NCBI GenBank assembly: GCA_021018815.1
Contig: JAITYX010000003.1
Coordinates: 10,258,501 to 10,322,500, forward strand
Direction of reading: 5' to 3'
DNA: 64,000 bases
DNA from: Talinum fruticosum
Lineage: Eukaryota > Streptophyta > Magnoliopsida > Caryophyllales > Talinaceae
Position 1 is the stretch's first letter. Each line of letters opens with the position of its first letter. The position numbers and the translations under genes are program-made. The notes beneath the pieces were generated by a model. That model did no database searches. It saw nothing but the letters and a program-made list of their open reading frames with translations, and had not been told where the DNA came from. Positions 45,717-58,053 of this stretch are shown here, piece by piece.

Positions 45717-45933
45717 AATTTACAAAATGGGTAATGAACCTTGGATTAGCAACAAAAGAGAAATTTCAGCATATTACGCACAAATATTAGCTAGTGATAG
45801 TTTAGCTTAGTTGAAGAACACAACCTACACATGAGCATTCCACTCTTATTCTACAATCTCTCGGTTCCCAATTGACCAAAAGAGACTGTTGATTCAAGTA
45901 TACATGTTTACTAACTGTACAACTTGTTTTTCA

Positions 45934-46445
45934 GCTAGTGTGGGTGATACTTATTGGGTTGATATTTGCCCCGATAATCCAATCTCTAGCAACAAATCTT
46001 GGTGTATCACCAGGTAAGCCTAATGATCTCATCTCGAATCAATTATTACACAGGTTTACTCACAATGTCTAATTTATCGTATGATTCTGGAATTTACAAG
46101 GCAAACACTTGTCGAATCGTGCAAAGCAGAGTACCCTGTAATTGTCAAGTATTGCTTGTGGCTCCTAGCAGAATTAGCTATTATAGCAACGAATATCCCG
46201 GAAGTGATAGGCACAATTTTTACATTGAACATCTCATTTCATTTTCCTATTTGGGCCGGTGTTCTTCTCACCGGTCTAAGCACTCTACTCCTCCTCGGAC
46301 TCTACCGATATGGGGTAATCCGGCTTCCTACTCTTGCTTTCAGATTTTACCTCAAGAAGTTTCTCCAAACAAGCACTAAGGTTTCGAATTGTTTTGGGGT
46401 TAATGTAGGTGAGGAAGTTGGAGATGGTGATAGCTATTTTGGTTG
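45934..46445 (+). pseudogene. NRAMP metal-transporter gene fragment with introns, captured
   Basis: The first exon (about 45934-46012) reads '[20 protein letters not shown]' and ends at G|GTAAGC. The second (about 46080-46315) reads '[20 protein letters not shown]' then '[13 protein letters not shown]' and '[17 protein letters not shown]', ending G|GTAATC. A third short exon after GTAG (about 46409-46445) reads '[12 protein letters not shown]'. These are NRAMP transmembrane helices; the family moves Mn2+/Fe2+ and similar ions by proton coupling. One base is lost near 46115, shifting frame between 'GKHL' and 'CKAEYP'. Splice sites are retained, so the capture was from genomic DNA. It abuts the right TIR of the MULE. 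Confidence 0.8.
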
Positions 46446-46689
46446 ACAAATTGCACATAAATATTTACTAATCAAAATTCATCAAAACTTAGATTAACAA
46501 TTACCATTTACGGTTCGACGGTGGAGGGGGACGCTGGGAGGACGGAGGCCGACCGGGCAGGAAGGCAACTTGTTGGGGCTGGCCGGGGCCGCGTCCGGGC
46601 AACCGACGACTTCGACAGCTGATTCCATAGCTGATTATGGAGTTGGACAACGGACAGGACTAAAGAACGAGAGGAAGGAAGGCACCACA

Positions 46690-47119
<430 letters not shown>

Positions 47120-47778
47120 CTTTATTGAACCTTGCATTGAACCTTGACATATCCAATTAAACATGAAAATCAACAATAACAAATGCAGAAATTAACATTT
47201 AACCAAACCTTGTGAGAAATCCCACAAACCCTAGAAATTGTTGTCATTAGTCACACAAGCACAGAGAGAGGGGTAGAGAGTGAGCGCAGTAGCGAGAGGG
47301 AGAAAGAGAGAGAAGAATACCACATAATCGCACAAGCATAAGCATAAACCTTTTAATTTCAGGGACAAATTTCGGTTACAATTTTTCAATTACATAACAT
47401 AAACCATTAGAGAAGGAGAGAGGTATGGAGCAAGCCAGAGAGAGAGAGAGAGAGAATACACAAACGTTTGGCGCTGGAGCTAGGGTTTTGCAGGGAAGTG
47501 AAGAGCAATCCCAGGGAACTCGGGGAAAAAGGGGAATTTGAGGATCTTAGTTTAGCTATAAAAATTCAGAGAGGAACAAAACCAACTCTCTGTTTGAAAC
47601 GAAAAAGTAATATTTTTGAAACGAATTAAATAATTCATCTCTAATTGAAATGAATTAAATTTGTTTTAATCAGATACGAAAGTTGTTCGTTTCAATATTT
47701 CATTACAAAATTTTATTTAGCAACGTATTTTTTTCTGTTTCTGAATTTTGTAACTATTTAACTGTTTTTTTGTAGTGT
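47120..47778 (-). other. Possible CACTA-type terminus and leader
   Basis: TTTTTTTGTAGTG ends at about 47778; reversed it is CACTACAAAAAAA, a very common plant CACTA tip. The preceding 180 bp repeat 'GTTTCAAT'/'TTTGAAACGAA'-like words, as subterminal repeats do. Further left is GA-rich leader-like DNA (47265-47460). No matching second end was found. Confidence 0.35.
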
Positions 47779-48865
47779 CTGTATGTAGAAGTTGGATATT
47801 GTGATAGAAGACTTAGAGATGACTAAGGTTGATGGGATTGAGGATCTGACCAAAGAGACTGAGACAATATAACAAGGTAAAATTGGTGATGACAAAACCT
47901 CATATTCGGTCGACGAAGACCGCAAGAAAGCAGAAGAGAAAGAGTTGGAAGAGCAAGAAAAGGAAAACAAACTAGAGAAGAAAGGGAGGAAGAAGAAGAA
48001 AGAAAGCAATAGTTCCATTGACGCCATCATCCAAATCCGTTGGGTCAAGCTCATATCAAGCATCACAATTAACCTCTCCAGTTGCAAATCAAGCCCTTTC
48101 ACCTTTTCTCCCCCATCCTATGAAATTTTCACTGGAAACAACTTTGATGTCATAGTCAATACACTTGTCTATTTTTCAGGTAATCATAGATTTTCAACTC
48201 CTTTTCTTGGTCCTCAATAGATCAAAAAGGAGGAAGCATGTTTACTGCATGTTCGAGGGTGGAACCTTATGCCTGCTATGTTTACTGCATTGACTCATAT
48301 TTTTGGTAATGGTTTGAATCTCGTGAATGGTTTTATATGATTGGTCTATGTATGATGACTCACTATGAAATCTTCTCATGGCCTTTTCAGCTCGTTGTCT
48401 TGCTTGTAGTTTAAAGTGCCTTGGTATCCATATTATATGCTTGCTTTACAAGTAGGCTAGGACTTTCGATGAAAGCCAAAGAGCGAGTGGAAGTAAGTCT
48501 AGCGAACAAGTCAACATAATGGAAGAGTGAAAGGAAAGTAAGGAGAAGTAATGAGACATAGATAAATGAACAAGGGATAAACAAGAGTGACATAGTGCAC
48601 ATGCATGTTTTTATAAATTTAAAATTTCCATGTGCTGTCGTTCGTAATCAATGAAATTTCCTGATCATATTTAATCATCAACATGTATTTACACTCAAGA
48701 TTAATTAGTAGTACTCTTTAAAGAAATTTCGATATGCTATTTACTATCATTTGTGAAATTTTAAAGTTGTGTATCTTGATTGTTCTATAAAAAAAAAAAA
48801 AAAAAAGTAGTGTATCTTGATTGATGACATGCTTATGCGACTTATGACTTGTGCTTAATTAAACC
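47779..48865. other. Unassigned DNA with a weak ORF
   Basis: A plus-strand frame at 47945-48220 begins with a Glu/Lys-rich charged stretch ('EEQEKENKLEKKGRKKKK'). It has no recognised domain and could be a remnant of a retrotransposon protein. The rest shows no gene. Confidence 0.3.
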
Positions 48866-49175
48866 AATTGCCTTCTCGTGCTATATCCCAAAGATTAAGG
48901 AGAGAGCGCAGTCACATAAAATAAATGTTGTTTTTTATCAAAAAAAAAAAAAAGGGGAGATTGTTAGAGTCTCTTAATCACTTTGAACTTAATGTATGAG
49001 TCAAGAAATTAATTGCCTTCTCGTGCTATATCCCAAAGATTAAGGAGAGAGCGCAGTCACATAAAATAAATGTTGTTTTTTATCAAAAAAAAAAAAAAAA
49101 AGGGGGAGATTGTTAGAGTCTCTTAATCACTTTGAACTTAATGTATGAGTCAAGAAATTAATTGCCTTCTCAGAA
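48866..49175 (+). repeat. Tandemly duplicated copia PPT/LTR-start segment
   Basis: A unit of 145-149 bp starting AATTGCCTTCTCGTGC occurs at 48866 and 49011, and begins a third time at 49160. Each full unit contains an A-run, AAGGGGGAGAT (or one G fewer) and TGTTAGAGTCTC. That is a polypurine tract joined to an LTR start of a copia family different from Sireviruses A and B. Only the A-run length visibly differs (13 versus 17). Confidence 0.8.
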
Positions 49176-49824
49176 AGTTCTTTTTCTAGATTTCTTTTCT
49201 ACTATTAAATCATCAACTTAGTCATCTATTTGAGAATAATACCATTGTTTGATGAAAAAAATATCTGTTAGTACTTTTAGAATGATGTTACTGACCTATA
49301 CCACTAGAAAAGAAAATTTTCAAGGAATCCAAAATTTTGAAAATTTGAATCTATGTCAAACGGATCACCCTATCAAAAAAAAAAAAGTTTATTGTCTTGA
49401 TTTGCCCGTAGTCACATATAAAATAACGCATGGTATAAATTTAGCAACACTTTTCCCTCATGATATGTGGCAGGAAAGCGATAATTTGCAATTTCGAGTT
49501 GTCAATTCTATCTTTTACGGAAATGGCAAAGCCACTTAGGGAATTAGTAACACACGTATTCAATTAGTTAGGTACTTGTTTAGTATTGAATTGGAAACAA
49601 GACAAAGCGGTTGAGCTGAATCAAAGTCCTTGATATTTCCATATATGCGCTGTTAAGAATAGACTGTTTTCTGCTTTAAGGAGGTAAGGTTGCTGATCAT
49701 TAAATTCTAGAACTAATACATTTATCTTTTACTAGAGCAAGAAACTTCATTTTAACTCTTAATATTAATAGTTTACCATGTAAAGGGACTTTGTAGGAAA
49801 ACATTGCTTATGGATCTTCTTAGA
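49176..49824. other. Unassigned AT-rich DNA
   Basis: A 96-codon ORF at 49249-49539 has no recognised motif and is not supported as a gene. No other features. Confidence 0.35.
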
Positions 49825-50535
49825 TTTGGTATAATAATTTTTGGAATCAATAAATTTAGAAAATAATTCTTGGAACCACTACAATTTGGATACAATAATT
49901 ATCGGTCCTTTTCTGGTATCAAAGTTAATTTTTCTATCAATTTCCAACATGATATGTAAATTGATCGTTCTGCCCTCATTAAAAATAATATCTTTCTCAC
50001 TTGAAATTTAAAGATTTTTTTCTCTGTCAAATGTCTCTCATATCCTGACGCAATTAAATCAAACCCCATATTTCAGGAACAGTTGCTCCTTTAATTTTCG
50101 GTTTTTGTTATGATGTTGTTATACTTAAAGCAAAATTAATACTAAGATGTAATTAATTAAACATGAAGGATTTTTCAGAAAAAAAAATAATTAAACATGA
50201 AAGAAAAAACTCCATCTGCATTTTATGCTATTTAAGATGTTTTAATGGGGAAGGGGGTGAGAGAAGGAGGGGAAGAGCTCGTGGAATCTGGAGGGGGTTG
50301 AATAAACTAAGTTAGGATGTGGATGACATTTAAAAGAGAAAAAATGTTCAAATTTCAAATAAGAAAAATATTATTTTTAATAAGGGGTAAAATGGTCAAT
50401 TTAAGTAATATGTTGGAAAATTGGTCAAAAAGTTAAATTTTGATATCTGAAAAGGGTCGAAAAATTATAGCTAATTTGTAATGATTACAAAAATTATTTT
50501 TCAAATTCATTGATTTCAAAAATTATTATACCAAA
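49825..50535. mobile_element. TIR MITE (711 bp, arms ~190 bp)
   Basis: It starts TTTGGTATAATAATTTTTGG and ends with its inverse, ..AAAAATTATTATACCAAA. The inverted arms stay alignable for about 190 bp, including 'TTTTAATAAGGGGTAAAATG' on the right against 'CATTAAAAATAATATC' words on the left. No ORF. The target duplication is not clear (CTTAGA / CTTTAG), so the superfamily is unassigned. Confidence 0.7.
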
Positions 50536-50695
50536 CTTTAGTAAAAAAAAAAGCTAACTTTTTGGGATTTTATAGCCATGGTATCTTTAACCGTCGTCAT
50601 AAGTGAAAATATGTTTGAATTTGCTTCTCTTTTCTTTGATAAGGCTTCAACTCGAGTGATATGATTGCCAACCAATACTTTGGCATTAGTATAAT

Positions 50696-50787
50696 ACTAG
50701 TCCGGACTCGTGCTATGCACGGAACAATGTTATATAATGCATAACTTAAGAAATTCTTAAATTACGGAGCAATATTGTACTTGTGAG
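50696..50787 (-). mobile_element. Helitron 3' end (minus strand), cut by Sirevirus B
   Basis: The minus strand reads '..ACATTGTTCCGTGCATAGC' then ACGAGTCCGGACTAGT, with host T following (50695). Hairpin CGTGC-ATA-GCACG and CTAGT terminus. It matches the plus-strand tail at 30960-31053. Sirevirus B begins at 50788, inside it. Confidence 0.65.
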
Positions 50788-52309
50788 TGAAGACTCGGAC
50801 TTTACATATACATCATTCTGAGTTCCATCAAGGAATCAGGTATAAGACTTCATCTCTTAGAAGGTTTTGATTACAAGTCATTCTAAGTGTCGTAGAAACT
50901 TTTTGAGTAATATAGAATCTTTTCGAGTGTTACGTAAACCATTGCATATGTTCTCACTTAATTCGACTCGACTCAAAAAGCATACTCTGTTCTCACACAG
51001 TTCCGAGTCACTCGGACAACACTCGGATACTTTGCATGTTCAAACATTTACTCTAATGTGCATAAACTCGTTCCGACTTCATGATCTAAGTGAATTATTG
51101 TGTTAATTCATCTTTCTAAGTCAGCATGCTTAGTTTGAACATTGGTAGTCTAGATCTAGTCTTTCTACTCGATGTTCTTTATCCGACTTGCTTTTCTTCT
51201 AGATCGACTCAGATGGAATTTGAGTATAATGGATATTAGACTCAGAAAATTCCACTCTTTTAGGACTCCGGATAATTACGCACATAATTATCTTAATTAA
51301 ATTATTATCTATGTCTAATCTTAGACCAAAGTAATTTTATATTTTGAGACCCAAATTGATTTACTTTTGTAGGTTATTCAAACGAGGTTATTCTATTTTT
51401 GAATTACAAAAGTAACCGACTTGAAGATGTCAAATCACTACCGGACAAGGCTTTTCCTACTTCGACCTAAGCCCGGACACTCGTGTCGGGGTTGTCCTGT
51501 TTCCAAACTGGAAATCTAAAACGCTAAGCTCAACGGTGGTTTCCATACTACTTTTCAGAGACCACCAGTGGATTGGGACTTCCAAAGGAGTCAAGAGCTG
51601 TTACCCAACGTTCACACCTTAATGGATATTTTCCGAGTGACTCGGAAAGACCATCGCAATGGTCACAAAGGACTTCCGGTCGGAAGATAGTCACAACGGC
51701 TAGTCCGCTTGTTTATCTATAAATAGAAACCAACTCTTAAGACTTGAAGATTGCTGAACCAACTGTCAATACACGTACTTAAGCAAAAGTCATTGTATTC
51801 TTATTCAATCTTCTACTTACAACTCCAACTTTATACTTAACATCTTTCCGACTTGTAAGGTCTTGTAATCGATTACAAACACTCATTCTTACTTTTTGAG
51901 TCAGGTCCCTTGACTGAGCTGTAAAGATTAACTCAGCTCGGTTGTCCCTAACTCGTAAAGGCTATCTCGGTTAGGAAGTACTAGATCGAGATAAGAGAGT
52001 TTCGAGTCTAGGAAAATCTTGTAAGGAATTGTCTAAAGGAGCAATGCTTGGTTAAGTCTTTCTACTGTATTTTGTGGATTCAAATTAGTGGATTTGACTT
52101 GGTGCTTGGATTAGCATTGACCGTGGTTTTCTGCCCCAGGAGGGTTTCCACGTAACTTTCTGAGTTAGTACTTTTCTAAGTCCAATCTAGACTCATACTC
52201 TCCTTAGAGTCATTTCTAGTTTTATTCTTCCATTACTTGTTTAAATTTCCTCATCACCCTATTCACCCCTCTTCTAGGGTGACTTGGTCTCTCCAAGAGC
52301 AAACCTTCA
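50788..52309 (+). repeat. 5' LTR of Sirevirus B
   Basis: It starts TGAAGACTC and ends AACCTTCA, with TGAAG/CTTCA inverted ends. TATA box at 51718. Palindromes TCCGAGTCACTCGGA (51002-51016) and TTCCGAGTGACTCGGAA (51631-51647). Confidence 0.9.
51718..51725 (+). promoter_or_regulatory. LTR TATA box, Sirevirus B 5' LTR
   Basis: TATAAATA followed by GAAACCAACTC. The equivalent in the 3' LTR is at 61100-61107. Confidence 0.6.
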
Positions 52310-52311
52310 AT

Positions 52312-52323
52312 TGGTATCAAAGC
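52312..52323 (+). other. Primer-binding site, Sirevirus B
   Basis: TGGTATCAAAGC two bases after the LTR. It differs by one base from the complement of the plant initiator Met-tRNA 3' end (TGGTATCAGAGC). Confidence 0.8.
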
Positions 52324-52369
52324 CTAGCCTTTCAAAAAGGATCTAACCTTCCAAAGGTTTAAAGATCAA

Positions 52370-53640
52370 ATGGCTCAAAACAATGGAGAGTTCGATGAAG
52401 GAAGATCTTCCAACGAGACCACCAAAGTTCAAAGGATCTAACTTCGTGCACCTGGAAGAAGCTTATGGAATGCTTCCCTACTGGATCACGATGAAGATGT
52501 CCGGAACATCATACAAGTAGGGAACTACATTCCAATGAAGATGTAAGAAACAAGACTCGTGCCCAAAACAAAGTCCGATTACACCACTAAAGAAGCAAAG
52601 AAGTTTAGAAAGAATTTCAAGGCGATGAACATTCCGATGTGCGCCATCAGCTCGAAGAATACAACCGAGTGTCAGCCTATGATGCAGCCGAAGAAGTGTG
52701 GGACACTCTTGTCAACACTTATGAAGGCATAAGCCAGGTCAGACAAGCGAAGATAAGCCAATATCTTCACAAGTACGAGCTGTTCAAGATGGAGCCGTAA
52801 GAGAACATCACTAAGATGTTCATCCGCTTCACCGAGATTACTAACAATCTCAAATTTCGGGTAGAAAGATTTCCCACGAGGAAATGTGGAGAAAGATGCT
52901 CGAAGTCTACCCAAGAGAAGATTGGGTCCCAAGGTGACATCCATCAAAGAGGCTCGGAACCTGTCCTTATCGAAGCCGGATGAACTCATTAGGAAGCTAC
53001 TCACCTATGAGATCCGCCTGGAAAAGGAGGATGTAGAGGTCAGCACTAAAAGGAACATTGCACTCGAAGGCCCCGAGAAAATAGAGAAGCTAATTTGAGT
53101 TCATCCGACTTAGAAGAGGATCCCTGGCACTTATCGCCGGAGGCTTCAAAAGAATGATGAAGCACAAGAGATGGGATAAGAAGCCAAGAGAAGAGTTTTA
53201 CAAGAAAGACAAGAAGGAGAGAAAAGGTAAACATTCTTCACCTTCAAAGTTATCTTTAACTAAGAACTCTGGCTGTTTTGAATGTGACGAGTAAGGAACA
53301 TATAGTCAAGGACTGTCCCAAGAGAAAGAGGGACAGAAAGAAGAAAAAGGCTATGATGGCCACTTTGAGTGATGAAGACTCATCGGAAGATGACGAGGAC
53401 TCGAGATGATTCAAAATGTCCGATGGCACTCTCGGACTCGAAGCCGAATCAAAGTTAGACTCGGATCACTCGGACAGTGAGGAAACAAATCCTCGGGAGG
53501 TAATTGAATACTTCCTCAAATTCTCCAAAGTTGATTTAGCCAAATATATTTTTACTTTGGAAGAAAAGTCCAATTCGATTCTTCTTAGTTTAAAGAACAA
53601 CTTGAGTCTGTTGCTTCGAGAGCATCTCTTTGAAAAATGA
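52370..53640 (+). pseudogene. Sirevirus B gag (broken)
   Basis: The ATG at 52370 opens 'MAQNNGEFDEG', as in copy A. The capsid region is readable in pieces, including 'ISQYLHKYELFKMEP' near 52755-52797, which ends at a TAA. A later frame (52886-53098) has 'KVTSIKEARNLSLSKPDELI'. The zinc knuckle near 53270-53310 keeps 'GCFEC' but loses frame before the His/Cys half. An Asp/Ser/Glu-rich linker follows (53416-53640). Confidence 0.75.
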
Positions 53641-54204
53641 ATTGGAAAAACTAAGACTTACTCTAAGAGAACTCAAGACTAGTGCTCAATCTAATAAGAT
53701 TGAGTCCGAGTTACTCGAAGAGAAAATGAGCATCTAAAGCAAGAGCTCAATAAGTCTCAAGAGCTTATTTTAAAATTTACTCAAGGTCAGAAAAACCTTG
53801 ATATGCTCCGAGGGTCTCAATGTGTCTCTTTCGAAAAGAAGGACTCGGTTTTAACAAAGAGGAGGAATCCAATTCCTACTCAGAACTTTTCAAAAGGATT
53901 CCAAAGCTGTGAAGTTCGGGAAGGCTGAGCGCGGTCCCATTCATAAGAATGAAAGGAGGACTGAGCCCGAGACCAATTTACAGGAGAAAACCTTCTCCAC
54001 CGGTTTATAAAATAAAAGCTTTTCAAAAGAAAGAGATACGGACTCGGTTCTCTAAAAGGAAGACTCAGAATCAGACAAAACCCAAAGTTATTCAAATCTA
54101 GGTTCCCAAGAGTCTTCTTCCTCGAAAAGGACCACGAGTAAAGGGAGTTACTAGGTTCGTTAGAGGAAGTGAGAAAGGTTAGTTTGTTTCTAACTTGCGA
54201 GTAG

Positions 54205-54588
54205 CTCGAGAAAACAACAAAAGGGCATTTGTACATGGATAGTGGATGCTCACATCACATGTCAGCAAATCCAAGACTCTTTTCCGAGTTTGAAGAGTAC
54301 AAGGGAGGCAAAGTCACAATTGGAGATGACAGCAAGGGCAAGATAATTTGGATAGGCAAGATTGGAAAAGGAAACAATCTGGTCAGCCCAGTATACCTTG
54401 TCAATGGATTAAAGTACAATCTACTCAACATCTCTCAACTGTGTGACAAAGGTCAAGAGGTAAGATTCACTCAAACCAACTGTTATATCTCCGATGATAC
54501 TACCAAGGAGACCAAGCTCTCGGGTAAGAGATCAGGTAACACCTATACTATTCCTCTTTCGACCCGAGTTAGAATTTATTTTGTTTAA
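54205..54588 (+). pseudogene. Sirevirus B protease domain
   Basis: An open frame from 54229 begins 'MYMDSGCSHHMSANPRLF', containing the DSG active-site triad of copia aspartic proteases. It continues with 'LVNGLKYNLLNISQLCDKG' (54388-54445) and ends with 'GNTYTIPL' before a stop at 54588. The protease matures the Gag-Pol polyprotein. It is locally intact but not fused in frame to gag. Confidence 0.8.
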
Positions 54589-54599
54589 AAACATCTCTT

Positions 54600-55620
54600 C
54601 ATGATGATTCATGGACATGGCATCGTAGACTAGGTCATGTTAGCATGCACACCATTAAGAAACTTGCATCTCATGGTTTAGTTAGAGGATTGCCTAACTG
54701 TGCATTTAAGAAAGATAAAATTTGTGAAGCATGCACAAAAGGGAAACAAGTCAGATCATCTTTCAAATCTATGAAAAGTGTTTCCACATCCAAGGTGCTT
54801 GAAATGTTGCATATGGATTTATGTGGTGAAATCCCTGTCAAGAGTCTCGGAGGTAAATCATATGTGCTTGTTATTGTTGATGACTACTCACGATTTACCT
54901 GGGTATGTTTTCTTAAGCACAAAAATGAAGTGTTCAAAGAGTTCAGCAAGCTCTGCAGGAAAATCCAAGTTGAGTCATAAACTCAGATCCAGAGAATTCA
55001 AACCGACCATGAAAGGGGGTTCGACTACTCGGAATTTACAGAGTTCCGTGACAAGAATGACATCTCTCACAACTTCTCAGCACCAAGAACTCCTCAACAA
55101 AATGGAGTGGTGGAGAGGAAGAACCGAACTCTTGAACAAATAGCTAGGGTAATGATGATTAAACATAATCTACCCTACTATTTCTGGGCTGAGGCAGATC
55201 AACACAGACAAACTACACATTGAATAGATGCCTCGTCGGACCCATCTTAAAGAAAACTGCATACGAGCTCTACAAAGGGAAGAAACCCAACATTTCATAC
55301 TTCAAACCCTTTGGATGTAACCGCTTCGTTCACAACAATCGTAAGGATCACTCGACCAAGTTTGATGCTCGATCGGATGAAGGTATTTTTCTTGGTTATT
55401 CATCTCATAGTAAAGCATATCGTAATTTCAATAAAAGAACTAACAAAGTGGAAGAAAGGATCCACATTGTGTTTGATGAGATTGAACAGGAAAAACCAAG
55501 TGAGTCAACATTCTTAAACCCGAAGCTCAGCAAAGATGATGATTTTGATGAAAATGAACTCGTCAAGAATCAAATCAATGTCACTCGGAACGAAGTGACT
55601 CGGAACAACATGACTTAAAA
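54600..55620 (+). pseudogene. Sirevirus B integrase
   Basis: The gag-pre-integrase HHCC-type N-terminus ('WTWHRRLGHVSMHTIKKL', about 54616-54670; 'KICEACTKGKQ') is followed by the core 'YVLVIVDDYSRFTWVCFLKH' (about 54860-54920). 'PQQNGVVERKNRTLEQIA' carries the catalytic Glu region (about 55093-55145). The C-terminal part with 'GIFLGYSSHSKAY' lies at 55220-55618. A stop at 54978-54980 and frame changes near 55140-55220 break it. Confidence 0.8.
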
Positions 55621-55959
55621 TGAGATAACTCAAGAGCCAGCTCAGAATGTTGAAGGTCAATCGGATGAACAAGCTCACTCAAAAGAGACTTCGAACATCA
55701 ACCAATTCAACCTACGGATCTGGTGAATCAAAGAACATGTAGAGCATTCAAGTATGCTTCTAACCACCCACTAGAAAACATCTTATTTGATATCAATAGT
55801 GGGGTAAGAACTCGTTTCTCTCTTCAAAATCTATGTGCATTCATTGCATTTACATCATTAATTAAACCCGAAATGCACTAGAGGCCCTAAATGAACTCTG
55901 AATGGGTAGAGGCCATGCAAGATGAACTCAATCAATTTGAAAGAAACCAAGTCTAGACT

Positions 55960-56674
55960 TTGACCAAACGACCTTTTGACCACCCAGTCATAGGAACCAA
56001 ATGGGTTTTCAAGAACAAACTGGATGAAGGTGGGTTGGTAGTCGAAATAAGGCTAGACTTGTGGCTCAAGGTTACAATCAAGAGGAAGGGATTGATTGTG
56101 GGGAAACCTTGCACCTGTTGCCGAATTGAAGCTATTAGAATCTTGTTGGCATTTACATCTAGCATGAATATCAAGTTATATCAAATGGATGTTAAATGTG
56201 CTTTTCTTAATGGTTTCATTGAAGAGGAAGTCTATGTTAAGCAGCCCCTGGATTTGAAAACTCAGAATTTCCAAATCATGTTTTCAAATGCAAAAAGCTC
56301 TCTATGGTCTTAAACAAGCTCCCAGAGCTTGGTATGAAAGACTGAGCAATTTGTTGGTGGAAAATGATTTTAGAAGAGGTAAGATTGACAAGACTCTTTT
56401 TATAAAAACCAAGGGGAAAGACTTTCTTATTGCTCGGATCTATGTTGATGACATAATTTTTGGATCTACTAATGAAATTCCGTGTCGAGAATTTTCCGAG
56501 TTAATGAGACAGGAATTTCAAATGAGTATGATGGGAGAACTCAATTTCTTCCTTGGTCTACAAATCAAACAAGACAAAGATGACATGTATGTCCATCAAT
56601 CAAAGTATACCAAGGAGTTGCTAAAGAAGTACAAACTTCAAGACGCAAAGCATGCGAGCAACACCTATGAGTAG
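55960..56674 (+). pseudogene. Sirevirus B reverse transcriptase
   Basis: Frame one (55960-56313) contains 'VIGTKWVFKNKLDEGG' and 'LYQMDVKCAFLNGFIEEEVY', the RT fingers and first catalytic Asp. Frame two (56288-56674) contains 'ALYGLKQAPRAWYERL', the catalytic box 'YVDDIIFG' and 'GELNFFLGLQI'. The two frames overlap near 56290-56313, so one frameshift separates them. A further shift near 56050-56130 garbles the region between the fingers blocks. Confidence 0.85.
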
Positions 56675-56735
56675 CAGACATAAAGCCGAACTCGGACGAG
56701 AAAGGTAAAGTAGTAGATCGAAACTCTATCGAGGT

Positions 56736-57385
56736 ATGGTTGGATCTTTGCTATATCTTACTTCCAATAGGCCAGACATAATGTTTAGTGTATGTCTATG
56801 TGCAAGATTTCAAGCTAATCTAAAAGAATCACATCTCACTGCGGTGAAGAGAATATTCGAGATATCTTGCGGGGACTCGGAATCTAGGTCTATGGTACTC
56901 AAGAGACTCATAACCGACTCTCACTGGATACTCATATGCTTACTATGATGGATAGAAAGTTGATAGAAATAGCACTTCAGGAGCCTGCCGGTTTCGGGTC
57001 AATCCACGATATCTTAGCACTCAAAGAAATAGAACCGAGTAGCTCTATCAACTACTGAAGCTGAGTATATTACAGCTGGAGCATGTCTGTGCTCAGGTTT
57101 TATGGATCAAGCAACACTTAAGAGATCTTGGACTATTATTTAAATCAATCTCAATCAAGTGTGACAATCAAAGTGCAATCGGCATCGCCAAGAATCCAGT
57201 TCAACACTCAAAGACTAAACATATTGAGGTCGAGTATCATTTTCTCGAGAGATCATTCTGAAAAGGGTGATATTGAACTTGAATTCATTCCTACCAATCT
57301 TCAATTAGTTGATATCTTTACTAAGCCACCTAGTGAGGATCGGTTTTGCTTTATTAGGAATGAGCTTGGCATAATTAATGCATAA
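56736..57385 (+). pseudogene. Sirevirus B RNase H
   Basis: 'GSLLYLTSNRPDIMFSV' (56740-56790) starts the connection. After frame changes, the C-terminal 'KGDIELEFIPTNLQLVDIFT' and 'FCFIRNELGI' (57260-57380) end the polyprotein at 57385. Middle motifs with the RNase H carboxylates are scrambled by stops near 56940-57120. Confidence 0.75.
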
Positions 57386-57775
57386 TTATGTGCTTTTCTA
57401 AGTATGATTACTTTGCATGATTATGTGTTGTGTGCTTTCTTTCTTTAATAACAATTAGTTCAGTTGAACCAGTGATACTAAGCTCGAGTTATTAGTTGTT
57501 TGCGGTTCCGAGTCACTCGAAACTTCACTCGATCAGATTCAGATTTTGAGAAAAATGGACATCAAACTTCGAAATCATCTCTAGATCGATGGAGAATTTC
57601 GAAATTTCTTTTAAATTCTTTCTTTTTCTCTCTCTCTCGCGCGCATCGATCGGACAACTAGCTGTTGGGAGACAATCACTGGAATTCTTACCGTTGGAGA
57701 GCGAGAATAGTCACACCGGTCCGAGGTGACCGTTGAAGAGCTGAGTCGAACGAATGCGAAGGACGATTATTTCTC

Positions 57776-57783
57776 TATAAATA
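57776..57783 (+). promoter_or_regulatory. Internal TATA-box-like TATAAATA before the accessory ORF (Sirevirus B)
   Basis: TCTATAAATAGCGC lies about 270 bp upstream of the accessory ATG at 58054, with a CT-rich leader between. It is conserved in Sirevirus A at 6000-6007. Confidence 0.5.
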
Positions 57784-58053
57784 GCGCTCTTTTTCCTTCA
57801 TTTCGTTACTTTACTCTCTACTTACTTTCACTATCTCAATTACTTCACCTTGAGCAAGCTCTCCGTGATCAAAGAAACTCTCGTCGCTCTCAAGCTAAGT
57901 GAAGCTCATCTCAAGTAAGCTCTGTCACTCTCGGGTCTCTCTTTCTACTCTTTCATTTTTTTTCTTTGCTCACTTACATAGAGCTATCTCTCTCTCTCTC
58001 TCCTTCTCTCTCACAAAAGTTCATCTCTCTCTCTCTCTCTTTGCTACATCAAA

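Noticed and set aside
47945..48220. Glu/Lys-rich ORF as a protein-coding gene
   Set aside because: Low-complexity start, no known domain, surrounded by transposon remnants.
49249..49539. 96-codon ORF as a gene
   Set aside because: No motif, no promoter or splice context, AT-rich composition matching its surroundings.
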